Of a stretch of DNA of 64,000 nt, positions 16,121 through 25,069 are shown piece after piece. The stretch comes from Macrococcoides psychrotolerans. Lineage in GTDB: Bacteria; Bacillota; Bacilli; Staphylococcales; Staphylococcaceae. Each line of letters opens with the position of its first letter. The first letter of the stretch is position 1. The notes under the pieces were generated by a model that ran no database searches, was not told the origin of the DNA, and was given only the letters and a program-made list of their open reading frames with translations. Location: the NCBI RefSeq assembly GCF_038095555.1, contig NZ_CP124591.1, positions 1,364,001 to 1,428,000 on the forward strand, written 5' to 3'. The position numbers were made by a program, and so were the translations under genes.

Positions 16121-16477
16121 TTATTTTAAAGCTGCTTTCGCTTGGTTTACTATCTCAGCAAATGCTTTTTCGTCAGAGATAGCGATCTCTGATAACATTT
16201 TACGGTTAACATCAATGCCAGCAACTTTTAATCCGTTCATTAAACGGCTGTAGCTGATATCGTGTTGACGTGCTGCTGCATTGATACGTGCGATCCATAA
16301 TTTACGGAATTCACGTTTCTTTTGACGACGGTCACGGTATGCATATTGACCTGACTTCATTACTTGTTGTTTTGCTACTTTATATAATGTATGTTTAGAA
16401 CCAAAGTAACCTTTAGCTAATTTGATCGTTTTTTTACGACGGGCGCGTGTTACTGTTCCACCTTTAACTCGTGGCAT
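16121..16477 (-). CDS. rplT: 50S ribosomal protein L20
   Basis: Large-subunit assembly protein, 118 residues, with the basic N-terminal tail (MPRVKGGTVTRARRKKTIKLAKGYFG) and the globular C-terminal domain (SYSRLMNGLKVAGIDVNRKMLSEIA). In Bacillus L20 binds the leader of its own operon and represses it. Last gene of infC-rpmI-rplT. Confidence 0.97.
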   Translation of the reverse strand: MPRVKGGTVTRARRKKTIKLAKGYFGSKHTLYKVAKQQVMKSGQYAYRDRRQKKREFRKLWIARINAAARQHDISYSRLMNGLKVAGIDVNRKMLSEIAISDEKAFAEIVNQAKAALK

Positions 16478-16504
16478 TATAATTCCTCCTTAAAATTCCT
16501 ATTA

Positions 16505-16705
16505 TTATTTTACGTACGTTAACATTTGTGCTACGCGTTTTTGGTCACCTTTAGAAACTAAAGATGCTTTACGTAATCCACGTTTTTGTTTTGTTGATTT
16601 GTTAGCAAATAAATGTGAAGTGTAAGCTCTTGAACGTTTTAATTTCCCTGAACCAGTTCTTTTAACACGTTTTGCTCCACCACGGTGAGTTTTCATTTTA
16701 GGCAT
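16505..16705 (-). CDS. rpmI: 50S ribosomal protein L35
   Basis: 66-residue, highly basic protein with the family hallmark MPKMKTHRGGAKRVKRTGSGK and the following SHLFANKSTKQKR. Lies between infC and rplT with short spacers, as in nearly all Bacillota. Confidence 0.97.
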   Translation of the reverse strand: MPKMKTHRGGAKRVKRTGSGKLKRSRAYTSHLFANKSTKQKRGLRKASLVSKGDQKRVAQMLTYVK

Positions 16706-16717
16706 GTTTTTATCCTC

Positions 16718-17245
16718 CTAGTTTTGTTTTTTATCGACGATAGGCGCTAACATTAAGAACATTGAGCGTCCATCCATCTTTGGTTTTTGTTCAACAGTCG
16801 CAAGATCTTTACATTCTTCTGCAAATTTCTCTAATACACGCTGACCGAATTCTTTGTGCGTAATGGCACGTCCACGGAAACGAATAGATACTTTGACTTT
16901 ATCTTCTTTCTCTAAGAACTTACGTGCATTCTTAAGTTTCGTATTAAAGTCATGATCTTCGATTGTAGGACTTAAACGAATTTCTTTAACCGTAACAACT
17001 TTCTGCTTTTTGCGTGCTTCTTTATCTTTCTTCTGCTGCTCAAACTTGAACTTACCGTAATCCATAATTTTGGCAACGGGTGGTTTAGCGTTTGGTGCAA
17101 CAAGAACAACATCAAGATTTACGCGTTCTGCAATTTCGATTGCTTCAAACTTAGTTTTAACACCAAGTTGTTCACCATCATGTCCAATTAAACGTAATTC
17201 CTTCGCGCGAATTTTGTCATTGATTTGAGTTTGATCTTTAGCTAT
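16718..17245 (-). CDS. infC: Translation initiation factor IF-3, probable AUA start
   Basis: Binds the 30S subunit, prevents premature 50S joining and proofreads the start codon. N-domain (QINDKIRAKELRLIGHDGEQLGV...), linker around YGKFKFEQQKKDKEARKK, and C-domain (VKEIRLSPTIEDHDFNTKL...VSIRFRGRAITHKE). The likely start codon is ATA at 17245: the Shine-Dalgarno AGGAGG (17259-17254) lies 8 bases before it. The GTG at 17254, the usual annotated start, overlaps the last base of that Shine-Dalgarno and cannot be initiated from it. A codon that IF-3 itself rejects fits the known autoregulation of infC through non-canonical starts (AUU in enterics and Geobacillus). 175 residues from ATA. Confidence 0.93.
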   Translation of the reverse strand: MAKDQTQINDKIRAKELRLIGHDGEQLGVKTKFEAIEIAERVNLDVVLVAPNAKPPVAKIMDYGKFKFEQQKKDKEARKKQKVVTVKEIRLSPTIEDHDFNTKLKNARKFLEKEDKVKVSIRFRGRAITHKEFGQRVLEKFAEECKDLATVEQKPKMDGRSMFLMLAPIVDKKQN

Positions 17246-17261
17246 GGTTGACACCTCCTAT

Positions 17262-17410
17262 ATGATTTACGAAGACAAACAAAAAAGCGAATGCATTATG
17301 CACCCGCTAAAAAATAGACATGTCTAACCATGTTATTTAACCCTGTAACTGCTATTGCGTCTTCAGGGCGAGAAGCGGGATGCTTCTACTTGTCCGTTTC
17401 GTATTCAACA
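17262..17410 (-). promoter_or_regulatory. L20 leader (autoregulatory mRNA leader of infC-rpmI-rplT)
   Basis: Structured leader between the promoter and infC that ends in an intrinsic terminator (minus strand 17308-17286, GCGGGTGCA/TGCATTCGC with G-U pairs, then TTTTTTG). Location, length and the internal AAGACGC...GCGTC-type pairing region match the Bacillota L20 leader, where L20 binding favours termination. Assigned by position and layout, not by covariance. Confidence 0.75.
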
Positions 17411-17416
17411 GACTTA

Positions 17417-17445
17417 ATAATAACAGGGTTATGCATCAATGTCAA
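17417..17445 (-). promoter_or_regulatory. Promoter of infC-rpmI-rplT
   Basis: TTGACA (17445-17440) and TATTAT (17422-17417) on the minus strand with a 17-base spacer, overlapping the last codons of lysP. Confidence 0.75.
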
Positions 17446-18928
17446 CATCTATTTTTTCATATTTACTCATATCTGTATCTTGTGATAAATCAACTTTTTC
17501 TAATGGGATCTTCTTTGTTTTATATCTCAGTTTATGATAGAAGAAAAATACTAAGAAAATAGGAATTCCCATATATGTAATCATAAAGCCATTCATGTCA
17601 AAGTTTCTATTTATAATCAGGTCCGTATCCTGACCAATAATTACAAAGAGACATAGTATGAATGCAAAGATTGGACCGAATGGGAACCACATTGCTTTAT
17701 ACTTCAATACTGATAAATCTTTGTTCTGCGCATAAAATGCACGACGGAATCTATAATGACTAATAGCGATACCGAGCCAGGCGATAAAGCCAGTTAATCC
17801 ACTTGCCGCAACGATATATTCATATGCACCACTGGCCACACGTTCAACTAAGAAGATAATCAGCACAACTATGAAGGTCGCTAATAAACTCGGAATCGGA
17901 ACCCCTTTCTGATTGGTCTCAGAAAATTTACGGGATGCTAATCCGTCTTTACCCATCGCGTATAACATACGTGTTGAAGCATACATACCACTGTTACCCG
18001 CTGAGAGAATTGACGTTAAGATAACAGCATTCATAAATGACGCTGCAAACGCAAGTCCAGCATTTTCAAAAACTAATGTAAATGGCGACTTCGCAACACT
18101 GTCTCCTCCCATTAAGTTCGGATTTGTGTAAGGAATGATTAAACCAATGACTAGAATAGATAAAACATAGAAAATTAATATTCTCCAGAATACTTGTTTG
18201 ATTGCTTTTGGAATCGTTTTTTCTGGTTCTTCAGACTCACCTGCAGTAATTCCTACAAGCTCTGTACCTTGGAAACTAAAGCCTGCAACTAAAAATACAC
18301 CAAGAATCGTTAAGAAGCTTCCGGTTAATCCATGACCTAGAAACGGTGCTTCACCAGTCGTGAAATTTTTGAACCCTAAATACTCTCCTCCGATTATTCC
18401 GAAGATTGTCAGTACACCAATCCCTAAAAATAAGATAACTGTTACTACTTTAACAATCGCGAACCAATACTCACTTTCACCATATACGCGCACTGATAAT
18501 GTGTTCAAAAATAAAATGATGGCTAAAAAGACTAAACTCCATGCCCAGCCTGGTAAGAAGTCCATCGGTGCCCAGTATTTAATTACACTTGCAGCAATAC
18601 TCACATCCGCCGCTACAGTAATCACCCAGTTAAACCAATAGTTCCAGCCTAATGCAAATCCAAGTGACGGATCAACGAATCGTGTTGCATAAGTTGAAAA
18701 ACTTCCTGAAATCGGAAGATACGTTGCCATTTCTCCAAGTGATGTCATTAAGAAGAAGACCATAATTCCGATAATTGTAAATGCAAGTAACGCCCCACCG
18801 GGTCCAGCATCACGGATAGCTCCTCCACTGGTCATAAATAATCCTGTACCAATACATCCACCGATGGCAATCATAGATATATGACGCTGCTTCAATTTTC
18901 TTTGTACTTGATTTGTACTTTCTGACAA
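17429..18928 (-). CDS. lysP: Lysine-specific amino-acid permease
   Basis: APC-family secondary transporter with 12 hydrophobic spans, importing lysine with protons. The N-terminal helix has the signature RHISMIAIGGCIGTGLFMTSGGAI, and SFQGTELVGITAGESEEPEKTIPKAI is the helix 6-loop motif of the amino-acid transporter family. Identity as LysP is supported by the lysine riboswitch directly upstream and by the thrS-lysP-infC order of Staphylococcus. I start at the TTG at 18928 (MSESTNQVQ...), with GAAGGGAAG upstream; the frame stays open further 5' but that part is the riboswitch terminator. About 499 residues. Confidence 0.9.
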   Translation of the reverse strand: MSESTNQVQRKLKQRHISMIAIGGCIGTGLFMTSGGAIRDAGPGGALLAFTIIGIMVFFLMTSLGEMATYLPISGSFSTYATRFVDPSLGFALGWNYWFNWVITVAADVSIAASVIKYWAPMDFLPGWAWSLVFLAIILFLNTLSVRVYGESEYWFAIVKVVTVILFLGIGVLTIFGIIGGEYLGFKNFTTGEAPFLGHGLTGSFLTILGVFLVAGFSFQGTELVGITAGESEEPEKTIPKAIKQVFWRILIFYVLSILVIGLIIPYTNPNLMGGDSVAKSPFTLVFENAGLAFAASFMNAVILTSILSAGNSGMYASTRMLYAMGKDGLASRKFSETNQKGVPIPSLLATFIVVLIIFLVERVASGAYEYIVAASGLTGFIAWLGIAISHYRFRRAFYAQNKDLSVLKYKAMWFPFGPIFAFILCLFVIIGQDTDLIINRNFDMNGFMITYMGIPIFLVFFFYHKLRYKTKKIPLEKVDLSQDTDMSKYEKIDVDIDA

Positions 18929-18956
18929 AGTAATAACTTCCCTTCTATAAATAAAA

Positions 18957-18984
18957 ATGGATGCACACAATTGTATGCATCCAT
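18957..18984 (-). terminator. Riboswitch-controlled terminator of lysP
   Basis: A 14-bp stem with one mismatch (ATGGATGCAnACAA) followed on the minus strand by TTTTTAT, 28 bases ahead of the lysP start. Its position after the L-box aptamer indicates transcription attenuation. Confidence 0.85.
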
Positions 18985-19009
18985 AAATGATTCTTCTTAC
19001 CATTTAGTA

Positions 19010-19190
19010 GCGCATCACAATATGTGTGACAGTCTGTTACTTATTCAGTAACAGCCCAGAATTTAAGCTCATACACTTAGCTTCTTCGGCATCGTTTCCT
19101 TTCTACTGGTTTCAATTACGTGTATGACGTATCCATCAGTATACTCTTAAACAATGCGACCTCTACCTCAACGAGGAATATTAAGTTAAT
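19010..19190 (-). promoter_or_regulatory. Lysine riboswitch (L-box)
   Basis: The minus strand carries the conserved L-box elements in order: GAGGTAGAGGTCGC (19169-19156), AGTAGAAAGGAAACGATGCCGAAGA-type core (AAAGGAAACGATGCCGAAG), and CTGGGCTGTTAC followed by a GTAACAG stem. With lysine bound, the downstream terminator should form and lysP expression fall. Exact aptamer ends are approximate. Confidence 0.92.
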
Positions 19191-19194
19191 GATA

Positions 19195-19223
19195 AATATA
19201 CATTACTTATCATAATTTTTCAA
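19195..19223 (-). promoter_or_regulatory. Promoter of the lysine riboswitch and lysP
   Basis: TTGAAA (19223-19218), 17-base spacer and TATATT (19200-19195) on the minus strand, just downstream of the thrS stop codon. Confidence 0.65.
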
Positions 19224-19225
19224 GC

Positions 19226-21154
19226 TTATTTTTTTAGACGAATCTCATCTACAATAGACCAGATGAAATCATCACGATCGATTGTCTTAGATTCTTTCTT
19301 ACCATATTGACGAACGTTCACTTCATTATGCTCAATTTCTTTATCTCCTACAACAATCTGATAAGGAACTTTATGCATCTGAGCTTCACGAATCTTGTAT
19401 CCCATCTTTTCTTCGCGGTCATCGATATGACAACGGACACCTTGTGATTTCAGTTCATCATAGAGTTTACGCGCGTAGTCATAATGTACCTCATTTGAAA
19501 CTGGGATAATCTCAAGCTGATTAGGCGCTAACCATAATGGATAGGCTCCTTTATACTCCTCAGTTAAGAAAGCAACGAAGCGCTCCATCGTAGAGATCAC
19601 ACCACGGTGGATTACTACTGGACGATGTTTCTCACCATCACTACCGATATATTCCAGATCAAATCGTTCTGGTAATAAGAAATCCAGCTGTACAGTTGAA
19701 AGTGTCTCCTCTTTACCTAAAGCTGTTTTAACCTGTACATCTAATTTAGGACCATAGAATGCGGCTTCTCCTGGCGCCTCCTCATAATCCAGTCCCATTT
19801 CATCTACCGCTTCTTTAAGCATCAATTGTGCACGTTCCCACATTTCATCATCCTGGAAGTACTTTTCAGTATCTTCTGGATCACGATAACTTAGACGGAA
19901 CTTATAGTCTTGGAACTTAAAGTCTTTATACACATCGATAACAAGCTGAACGACGCGAATAAATTCTTCTTTAATCTGGTCAGGACGAACGAATATATGC
20001 GCATCATTCAATGTCATACCACGCACACGCTGTAACCCGCTTACCGCTCCACTCGCTTCATAGCGATGCATCATACCAAGTTCTGCGATACGTATTGGTA
20101 ATTCACGATATGAATGTGGTTTATTCTTGTATACCATCATATGGTGTGGACAGTTCATCGGGCGTAGTACAAGCGCTTCGTTGTCCATTTCCATCGGAGG
20201 GAACATATCTTCTTGATAATGATCCCAGTGACCACTCGTCTTATACAGATCAACCGATCCCATAATCGGTGTGTATACATGATCATAACCAAGTGCAACT
20301 TCTTTATCCACGATATAACGCTCTAATTCACGTCGAATTGTTGCACCATTTGGTAACCATAACGGTAAACCTGCACCTACAAGCTGATTTGTTGTAAAGA
20401 GCTCCAGCTCCTTACCGATTTTACGATGATCACGTTCTTTGCGTTCTTCAAGAATCTTCAGATGTGCTTTCAGCGCTTTTTTATCGAAGAATGCAGTACC
20501 ATAAATACGCTGCAGCATCTTGTTATCTGCATCACCTCTCCAATACGCACCAGCAGTTGATAATAGCTTGAATTCTTTTATCTTAGCAGTTGAAGGCACA
20601 TGCACACCTCGACAAAGATCTGTAAACTCTCCTTGCGAATAGATAGTGACATTCTCATCTTCAGGGATTGCATCGATTAGTTCCTGTTTGTATGGATCAT
20701 CAGCGAAAATCTTCTTCGCTTCTTCACGACTGACAACACGTCTCTCAATCTTGATATTCTCTCCGACAATTTGTCGCATCGTCTTTTCAATTTCAGGTAG
20801 GTCTTCACTAGAGATCTTATGCTCTGTATCGATATCATAGTAGAAACCTTCTTCAATAACAGGACCTACACCGAAATGCACATTACCATACATACGCTTT
20901 AGCGCTTGAGCCATTAAATGGGCAGTTGAATGACGTAATACTTCAATACCTTCAGGAGACTCAGGCGTGATGATTTCGATGTCTCCATCTGTTTCAAGTG
21001 CTGTTGATAAATCAACCATTTGTCCATTAAATTTTCCTGCTAAAGCTTTCTTCTTTAAACCAGGACTGATTGAACCTGCAATATCTTCAGTTGTAACGCC
21101 AGCCTCAAAACTTTTTACATTACCATCTGGAAATTTAATATTAATTTCACTCAT
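19226..21154 (-). CDS. thrS: Threonine-tRNA ligase
   Basis: Class II synthetase charging tRNA-Thr, 642 residues. Domains: TGS (residues 1-63), second additional/editing domain with HSTAHLMAQAL and the CRGVHVPST zinc-like editing motif, catalytic core with motif 2 (RYEASGAVSGLQRVRGMTLNDAHIF) and zinc ligands (C in PMNCPHHMM, two His), and the C-terminal anticodon-binding domain (VSNEVHYDYARKL...). Preceded by a T-box leader, followed by lysP. Confidence 0.97.
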   Translation of the reverse strand: MSEINIKFPDGNVKSFEAGVTTEDIAGSISPGLKKKALAGKFNGQMVDLSTALETDGDIEIITPESPEGIEVLRHSTAHLMAQALKRMYGNVHFGVGPVIEEGFYYDIDTEHKISSEDLPEIEKTMRQIVGENIKIERRVVSREEAKKIFADDPYKQELIDAIPEDENVTIYSQGEFTDLCRGVHVPSTAKIKEFKLLSTAGAYWRGDADNKMLQRIYGTAFFDKKALKAHLKILEERKERDHRKIGKELELFTTNQLVGAGLPLWLPNGATIRRELERYIVDKEVALGYDHVYTPIMGSVDLYKTSGHWDHYQEDMFPPMEMDNEALVLRPMNCPHHMMVYKNKPHSYRELPIRIAELGMMHRYEASGAVSGLQRVRGMTLNDAHIFVRPDQIKEEFIRVVQLVIDVYKDFKFQDYKFRLSYRDPEDTEKYFQDDEMWERAQLMLKEAVDEMGLDYEEAPGEAAFYGPKLDVQVKTALGKEETLSTVQLDFLLPERFDLEYIGSDGEKHRPVVIHRGVISTMERFVAFLTEEYKGAYPLWLAPNQLEIIPVSNEVHYDYARKLYDELKSQGVRCHIDDREEKMGYKIREAQMHKVPYQIVVGDKEIEHNEVNVRQYGKKESKTIDRDDFIWSIVDEIRLKK

Positions 21155-21181
21155 TCAAAACGCCTCACTTTTTTATTTTAT

Positions 21182-21440
21182 TTTAAACAACAAAAAGACC
21201 CCATCCCAAAAGGGACGAAGTCTATTCGCGGTACCACCCTAATTACTGATTGCTCAGCAACTCTACATAAGATAACGGTCTTGAGCCGGATAGCGATTAA
21301 CTATCATGAACATAAGGGAGTAACAAATGATCTTAAATGCTGATTCTCACCACCATCAGCTCTCTATAAATTAAGGAATCATCGTCTTATCCTTATGATG
21401 TTATTCATATAGACGAACATTTCTGTTGTTTGTTACCTAA
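21182..21440 (-). promoter_or_regulatory. T-box leader of thrS
   Basis: T-box sequence GGTGGTACCGC on the minus strand (21238-21228) followed by a terminator (minus strand 21223-21196, AGACTTCGTCCC pairing with GGGATGGGGTCT using G-U pairs, then TTTTTG). A long stem I region precedes it, with a GGTGGTGAGAATCAGC hairpin base. An ACT triplet in TTGTTACTCCC is a possible threonine specifier. Uncharged tRNA-Thr should promote read-through into thrS. Confidence 0.9.
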
Positions 21441-21441
21441 T

Positions 21442-21469
21442 ATTATACACATATTGTCGGGATTTTCAA
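21442..21469 (-). promoter_or_regulatory. Promoter of the thrS T-box transcript
   Basis: TTGAAA (21469-21464) and TATAAT (21447-21442) on the minus strand with a 16-base spacer (17 if TTTGAA is read as the -35). Confidence 0.65.
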
Positions 21470-21472
21470 ATT

Positions 21473-22396
21473 TTATTTTTCACGTCTATAGTTTTTACCT
21501 GATAACATATAAGCATCACTTAATGTCTCGATGCGCTCCATAATACGCATTGCTTTCGTCTGTTCAGCACCATGCTTTGTCATTGATAAATGATGAGATA
21601 ATTCTTTGAAATCGAAATTTGAACTAAAGAATGTCGGCATATTGTTCATCATACGGTGGTTGAGAATAGGTCCAAGCACTTCATCACGTACCCATGGCGT
21701 CAAATCTTCTGCACCGATATCATCCAGCATAAGTACAGGCGTATTTTTCACACGGTTAAGCCGTTCGTTATATGTACCATCACTGAAGCCATTTTTAAGT
21801 TCTCGAATAAACTCAGGAAAATACAGGAGCGTCGTATAAATATAGCGTTCCTTCAGTTCGTTGGCAATCGCACCCAGTATAAACGACTTACCTGTGCCGA
21901 AAGGACCGTGAATATACATCCCTTTCGTATCATTACCTCTTGCGATATCACGACAAATGATGTTTGCTTGACGCACGATATCGATACGCGTTTTATCATC
22001 TAAATGTATCTGTGCAAGCTTTGCATTTAGTACGTCCTTCGGCATGTGGATTGCAGTAATAAACTGTTTCATCTTCTGAGCTTCATCATGAGCGAGTTTA
22101 GATGGACAAGGGAGGTGCTTAATCTTAATTTTATTGTTTTCAACATACAGTTCAGGCGTATGTCCTGGTACAAAGTTCTTACACTTACTGTAAGATTCGC
22201 ATGCATCGCACATCTTTGAAGAATCTTTATATTCTTGTAGTACAGATAAATCATTATCGATCATCTTATCTGTTATGTGATTCTCTTTAATAAACTGCTT
22301 AATATCAGGTTCTTTAATCGTTTCTTCTTTTATTGCCTCAATACGTTTAAATATATCGCTGTTCGTATGCAGTATCGAACCCATATGTTTCATCAT
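21473..22396 (-). CDS. dnaI: Primosomal protein DnaI (helicase loader)
   Basis: AAA+ ATPase that loads the replicative helicase with DnaB and DnaD at oriC and restart sites. N-terminal zinc-binding segment (CDACESYSKCKNFVPGHTP) at ~81-100, Walker A GPFGTGKS, Walker B VLMLDDIGAEDL, sensor motif SSNFDFKEL, and the arginine-finger region near MRIMERIETL. 307 residues as expected. Its ATG (or the second ATG right after it) overlaps the dnaB stop codon behind a GGAGG. Confidence 0.95.
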   Translation of the reverse strand: MMKHMGSILHTNSDIFKRIEAIKEETIKEPDIKQFIKENHITDKMIDNDLSVLQEYKDSSKMCDACESYSKCKNFVPGHTPELYVENNKIKIKHLPCPSKLAHDEAQKMKQFITAIHMPKDVLNAKLAQIHLDDKTRIDIVRQANIICRDIARGNDTKGMYIHGPFGTGKSFILGAIANELKERYIYTTLLYFPEFIRELKNGFSDGTYNERLNRVKNTPVLMLDDIGAEDLTPWVRDEVLGPILNHRMMNNMPTFFSSNFDFKELSHHLSMTKHGAEQTKAMRIMERIETLSDAYMLSGKNYRREK

Positions 22397-23735
22397 TTAT
22401 CCTCCTCCCATGATTGATTTAATTCTTCTAATAACTTCTGTCTTTCCTTTTCCAGGTCAATATTATCTGTATCCTCTTTAACTGCTGGCTGTTGTTCTTC
22501 AAGCAGCCATTTCGGTGTCAGTTCTCTTTGCACCGTATTATTCTTTTTATAGTGATTTGCTTTATTATACAATTTCTCCTGCTTCTTCTGTTCAAATGAC
22601 TTCACATACTTGTAGGCTGCTTCACTGTTCGATAGCTTCTGTTTCTTCCAGTTTGAAGCAATCTCTTCGATATAACTCTGCGGCAGTTTCATATCATTTG
22701 TAAACATGACATACTGCAATAATATATTCATTACACCAAATGGCAGTTGCTCGCGTTCTAATATTGATTCAATCATACGCTTTTGTTTAATTGTCGGTTC
22801 AGACTTACTAAATGAAGTAAGCATATCTATCGGACTTGTCGTGTCCATCAATTCAAACCAGGTCAGTTTCGTTTCTGGCGCGTCATCTTTTACCTGCTGA
22901 GGTGTTAACTGCGGTAATTGGCCGTCATGTTCAATCTGATAGAAGTCCCGGGCATTCTTACGTAAATCTTCATGTGAAATTTGCTGGTCACTCGTCAGTG
23001 ATTTCAAAATGATGCCGCGCATATCATGTGCTGCGATATCGTACAGTGTCGCTAGCTGAACAATTAAGTTACGCGTCGCTTTCGGCAGTTGACTTTTCGT
23101 GATTAAATTCTGTGCGAGCAGCATCTCCAGTAAATCAAAATCAAACGTATACTTTGGTGAACGGGTATTCCGAGCGATTCATGCTGCTTTACCAGATATT
23201 CATTTCCTTCAAAAATAGCCTTTTCCGGAGATTTCGGTGTACCAAATACATCCATGTACTTACTTGACACATCTTGATAACCGTCCAGATTTAACGTTTC
23301 ATTACAGAACCTTGACTTTAGCTGCTGATATCTCGGCTTACCTACTTGCTGGAACAAGAATACAGAGAGCATTGGATCATTAAAGAACTGAGATGGCATG
23401 ACGGGTGCAATGAGTTTATAGACAAACTTCTGATTATCTTCAATACGCATATATGTTTTCAGTAGTCCAATTGCTTCTAAACGTTTACGTATTACTTCAA
23501 AGTGCGCTAAGTTCATCTTTAATTCACTTAAAATAACATAATGATTGATGACGTCGCTTGTCTGATCATAACCTGTGAGAAACTGACGCATAAACTGATA
23601 GACGCCAATACATTCAACTCCGATTAGGGGTGTATATAATGTAGTTAGTACATCTTCAGTAACTTGTGTTGCAACATAGTTGCTGATAACGATAAACTCA
23701 TCGGTTCCATTCAATTCAGTAAAATAACGCTCCAT
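22393..23735 (-). pseudogene. dnaB: Replication initiation protein DnaB, reading frame interrupted by a frameshift
   Basis: Membrane-associated helicase-loading protein (DnaB of Bacillota, not the helicase). The N-terminal half (23735 to about 23160; ERYFTELNGTDEFIV... through EGNEYLVKQHE) and the C-terminal half (RNTRSPKYTFDFDLLEMLLAQNL... to the stop at 22393; with the DnaB/DnaD-like helical domain) are both intact but lie in frames offset by one base. The change falls between the in-frame TGA at 23181-23179 and about 23150, and equals one missing base. No slippery heptamer is visible there. The combined length, about 445 residues, is normal. DnaB is essential in relatives, so a sequencing or assembly error is as likely as a real mutation. 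Lies between nrdR (8-20 bp upstream) and dnaI. Confidence 0.85.
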
Positions 23736-23743
23736 CTTTGCAC

Positions 23744-24208
23744 CTACTTTTTATTCTTTTCATTGAGTATATCACTCATCGTACGGAGCAACTGATCGAC
23801 GTCTTTAAATTCTTTGTAGACAGAGGCAAAGCGTACGTAAGACACTTGATCCAGTTGCATCAGGTGCTCCATTACAATTTCACCGATATCGACAGATGAA
23901 ATTTCAGACTGCCCTTTTTCTCTTAATGCATTCTCCACTGCATCCGTAATCTGTTCGAGAGATTCGTACGGAACAGGACGCTTTTCACATGCACGCACAA
24001 GACCATGTACAATTTTATCACGATTAAAGGCTTGTCTTGTTCCATCTTTTTTCACGACAATCAAAGGCTGTAGTTCTATGCGTTCAAACGTTGTGAAACG
24101 TGTACCACACTGTTCACATTCACGACGTCTTCTGATCGCATTCATATCGTCTGCATGTCTTGAATCAACGACCTTCGATTGATTAAAGCTGCATTTTGGA
24201 CATTTCAA
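23744..24208 (-). CDS. nrdR: Transcriptional repressor NrdR
   Basis: Nucleotide-sensing repressor of ribonucleotide reductase genes. N-terminal zinc ribbon (CPKC ... CEQC, with VVDSRHADDMNAIRRRRECEQCGTRFTTFERIE) followed by an ATP-cone domain (VVKKDGTRQAFNRDKIVHGLVRACEKRPV...). I choose the TTG at 24208 (MKCPKC), as in relatives, since GAGGTG lies 6 bases before it; the GTG at 24217 would lie against that Shine-Dalgarno. 154 residues. First gene of nrdR-dnaB-dnaI. Confidence 0.95.
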   Translation of the reverse strand: MKCPKCSFNQSKVVDSRHADDMNAIRRRRECEQCGTRFTTFERIELQPLIVVKKDGTRQAFNRDKIVHGLVRACEKRPVPYESLEQITDAVENALREKGQSEISSVDIGEIVMEHLMQLDQVSYVRFASVYKEFKDVDQLLRTMSDILNEKNKK

Positions 24209-24331
24209 GACACTCACCTCATTTATATTTATTTCTCAATTATACATTATCATGTTTATTTACTAAACATTTAAGTTTACACTTGCTACAATTGGATAAT
24301 CTACCAATAAACCAAAGAAAGGAATGAACAA

Positions 24332-25048
24332 ATGAGACCTCATTATATTCATCTGTCAAAACGAGAAGAAGGAAACCCTGTAAATAAGCTGAGAGAAAGT
24401 TTCAACCACAGAAATGAAACGATTCTTTACCTTAAAGATCCGGTCGGCATTGTATTCATCGGAGATTCCATTACAGATTACTGGGACCTTGATAGCTATT
24501 TCGCGTTACATAATGGTAAACGTATTATTAACCGCGGTATCGGTAATGATCGTTCTCAGTGGGTACGCGAACGTTTTGTTGCGGATGCCATTCAGCTGAA
24601 ACCTGACTGGATTGTATTAGCCATCGGTATCAATAACACGAAAGAACTTGATGATGATCAAACTGAAGCCAACCAGATACACATCAAGACACGTATTTTA
24701 GAAGATATTGAAGCAATGGTTATTATGGCTAAAGCCAAGAATATTAATATTGCTGTAGCAACACTCACTTCAACGAATCGTCCACAGCTCGACGGATTTA
24801 TTACGCGTTCTAAACTTGTTAAGGCAATCAACCTGGAAATAGTTCGGCTGTGCATAAAACATGATGCACAATTTATTGATTACTACACAATGATGACTGA
24901 AACTAAAGAAGGTATCGACTACTTACGCAATGAACTTACTGATGACGGTCTCCACCCTCACGTACTCGGTTATGATAGGATGGCGGACACGCTCGTAAAG
25001 ACATTGCCATATCCAATACAATTGAAAACTAATAAAAAGGAGAAATAG
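24332..25048 (+). CDS. SGNH/GDSL-family hydrolase
   Basis: Predicted cytoplasmic serine esterase/lipase-like hydrolase, 238 residues, no signal peptide. All four SGNH blocks are present: GDSITDYW (block I Ser), INRGIGN (block II Gly), AIGINN (block III Asn) and DGLHPHVLGY (block V Asp/His). Ribosome site AAGGA 8 bases before the ATG. It reads rightward while everything around is leftward, in the nrdR-gapB interval that is usually without it, so it may be a later insertion. Substrate unknown. Confidence 0.88.
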   Translation: MRPHYIHLSKREEGNPVNKLRESFNHRNETILYLKDPVGIVFIGDSITDYWDLDSYFALHNGKRIINRGIGNDRSQWVRERFVADAIQLKPDWIVLAIGINNTKELDDDQTEANQIHIKTRILEDIEAMVIMAKAKNINIAVATLTSTNRPQLDGFITRSKLVKAINLEIVRLCIKHDAQFIDYYTMMTETKEGIDYLRNELTDDGLHPHVLGYDRMADTLVKTLPYPIQLKTNKKEK

Positions 25049-25069
25049 GTATCATACCTGTTTCTCCTT
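25037..25069. terminator. Bidirectional terminator between the SGNH hydrolase and ykkD
   Basis: 15-bp stem with one mismatch (AAGGAGAAAtAGGTA / TACCTgTTTCTCCTT), loop TCA; T/A-rich on both sides. It overlaps both stop codons of the convergent genes. Confidence 0.8.

Noticed and set aside
18929..19003. N-terminal extension of LysP beginning MVRRIIYGC
   Set aside because: This stretch is the riboswitch terminator hairpin and expression platform; translation should start after it.
23103..23124. Two separate proteins from the dnaB locus, the second starting at the internal ATG 23124
   Set aside because: The conserved sequence TRSPKYTFDFDLLE continues upstream of that ATG in the same frame, and no ribosome site precedes it; a frameshifted single gene explains the data.
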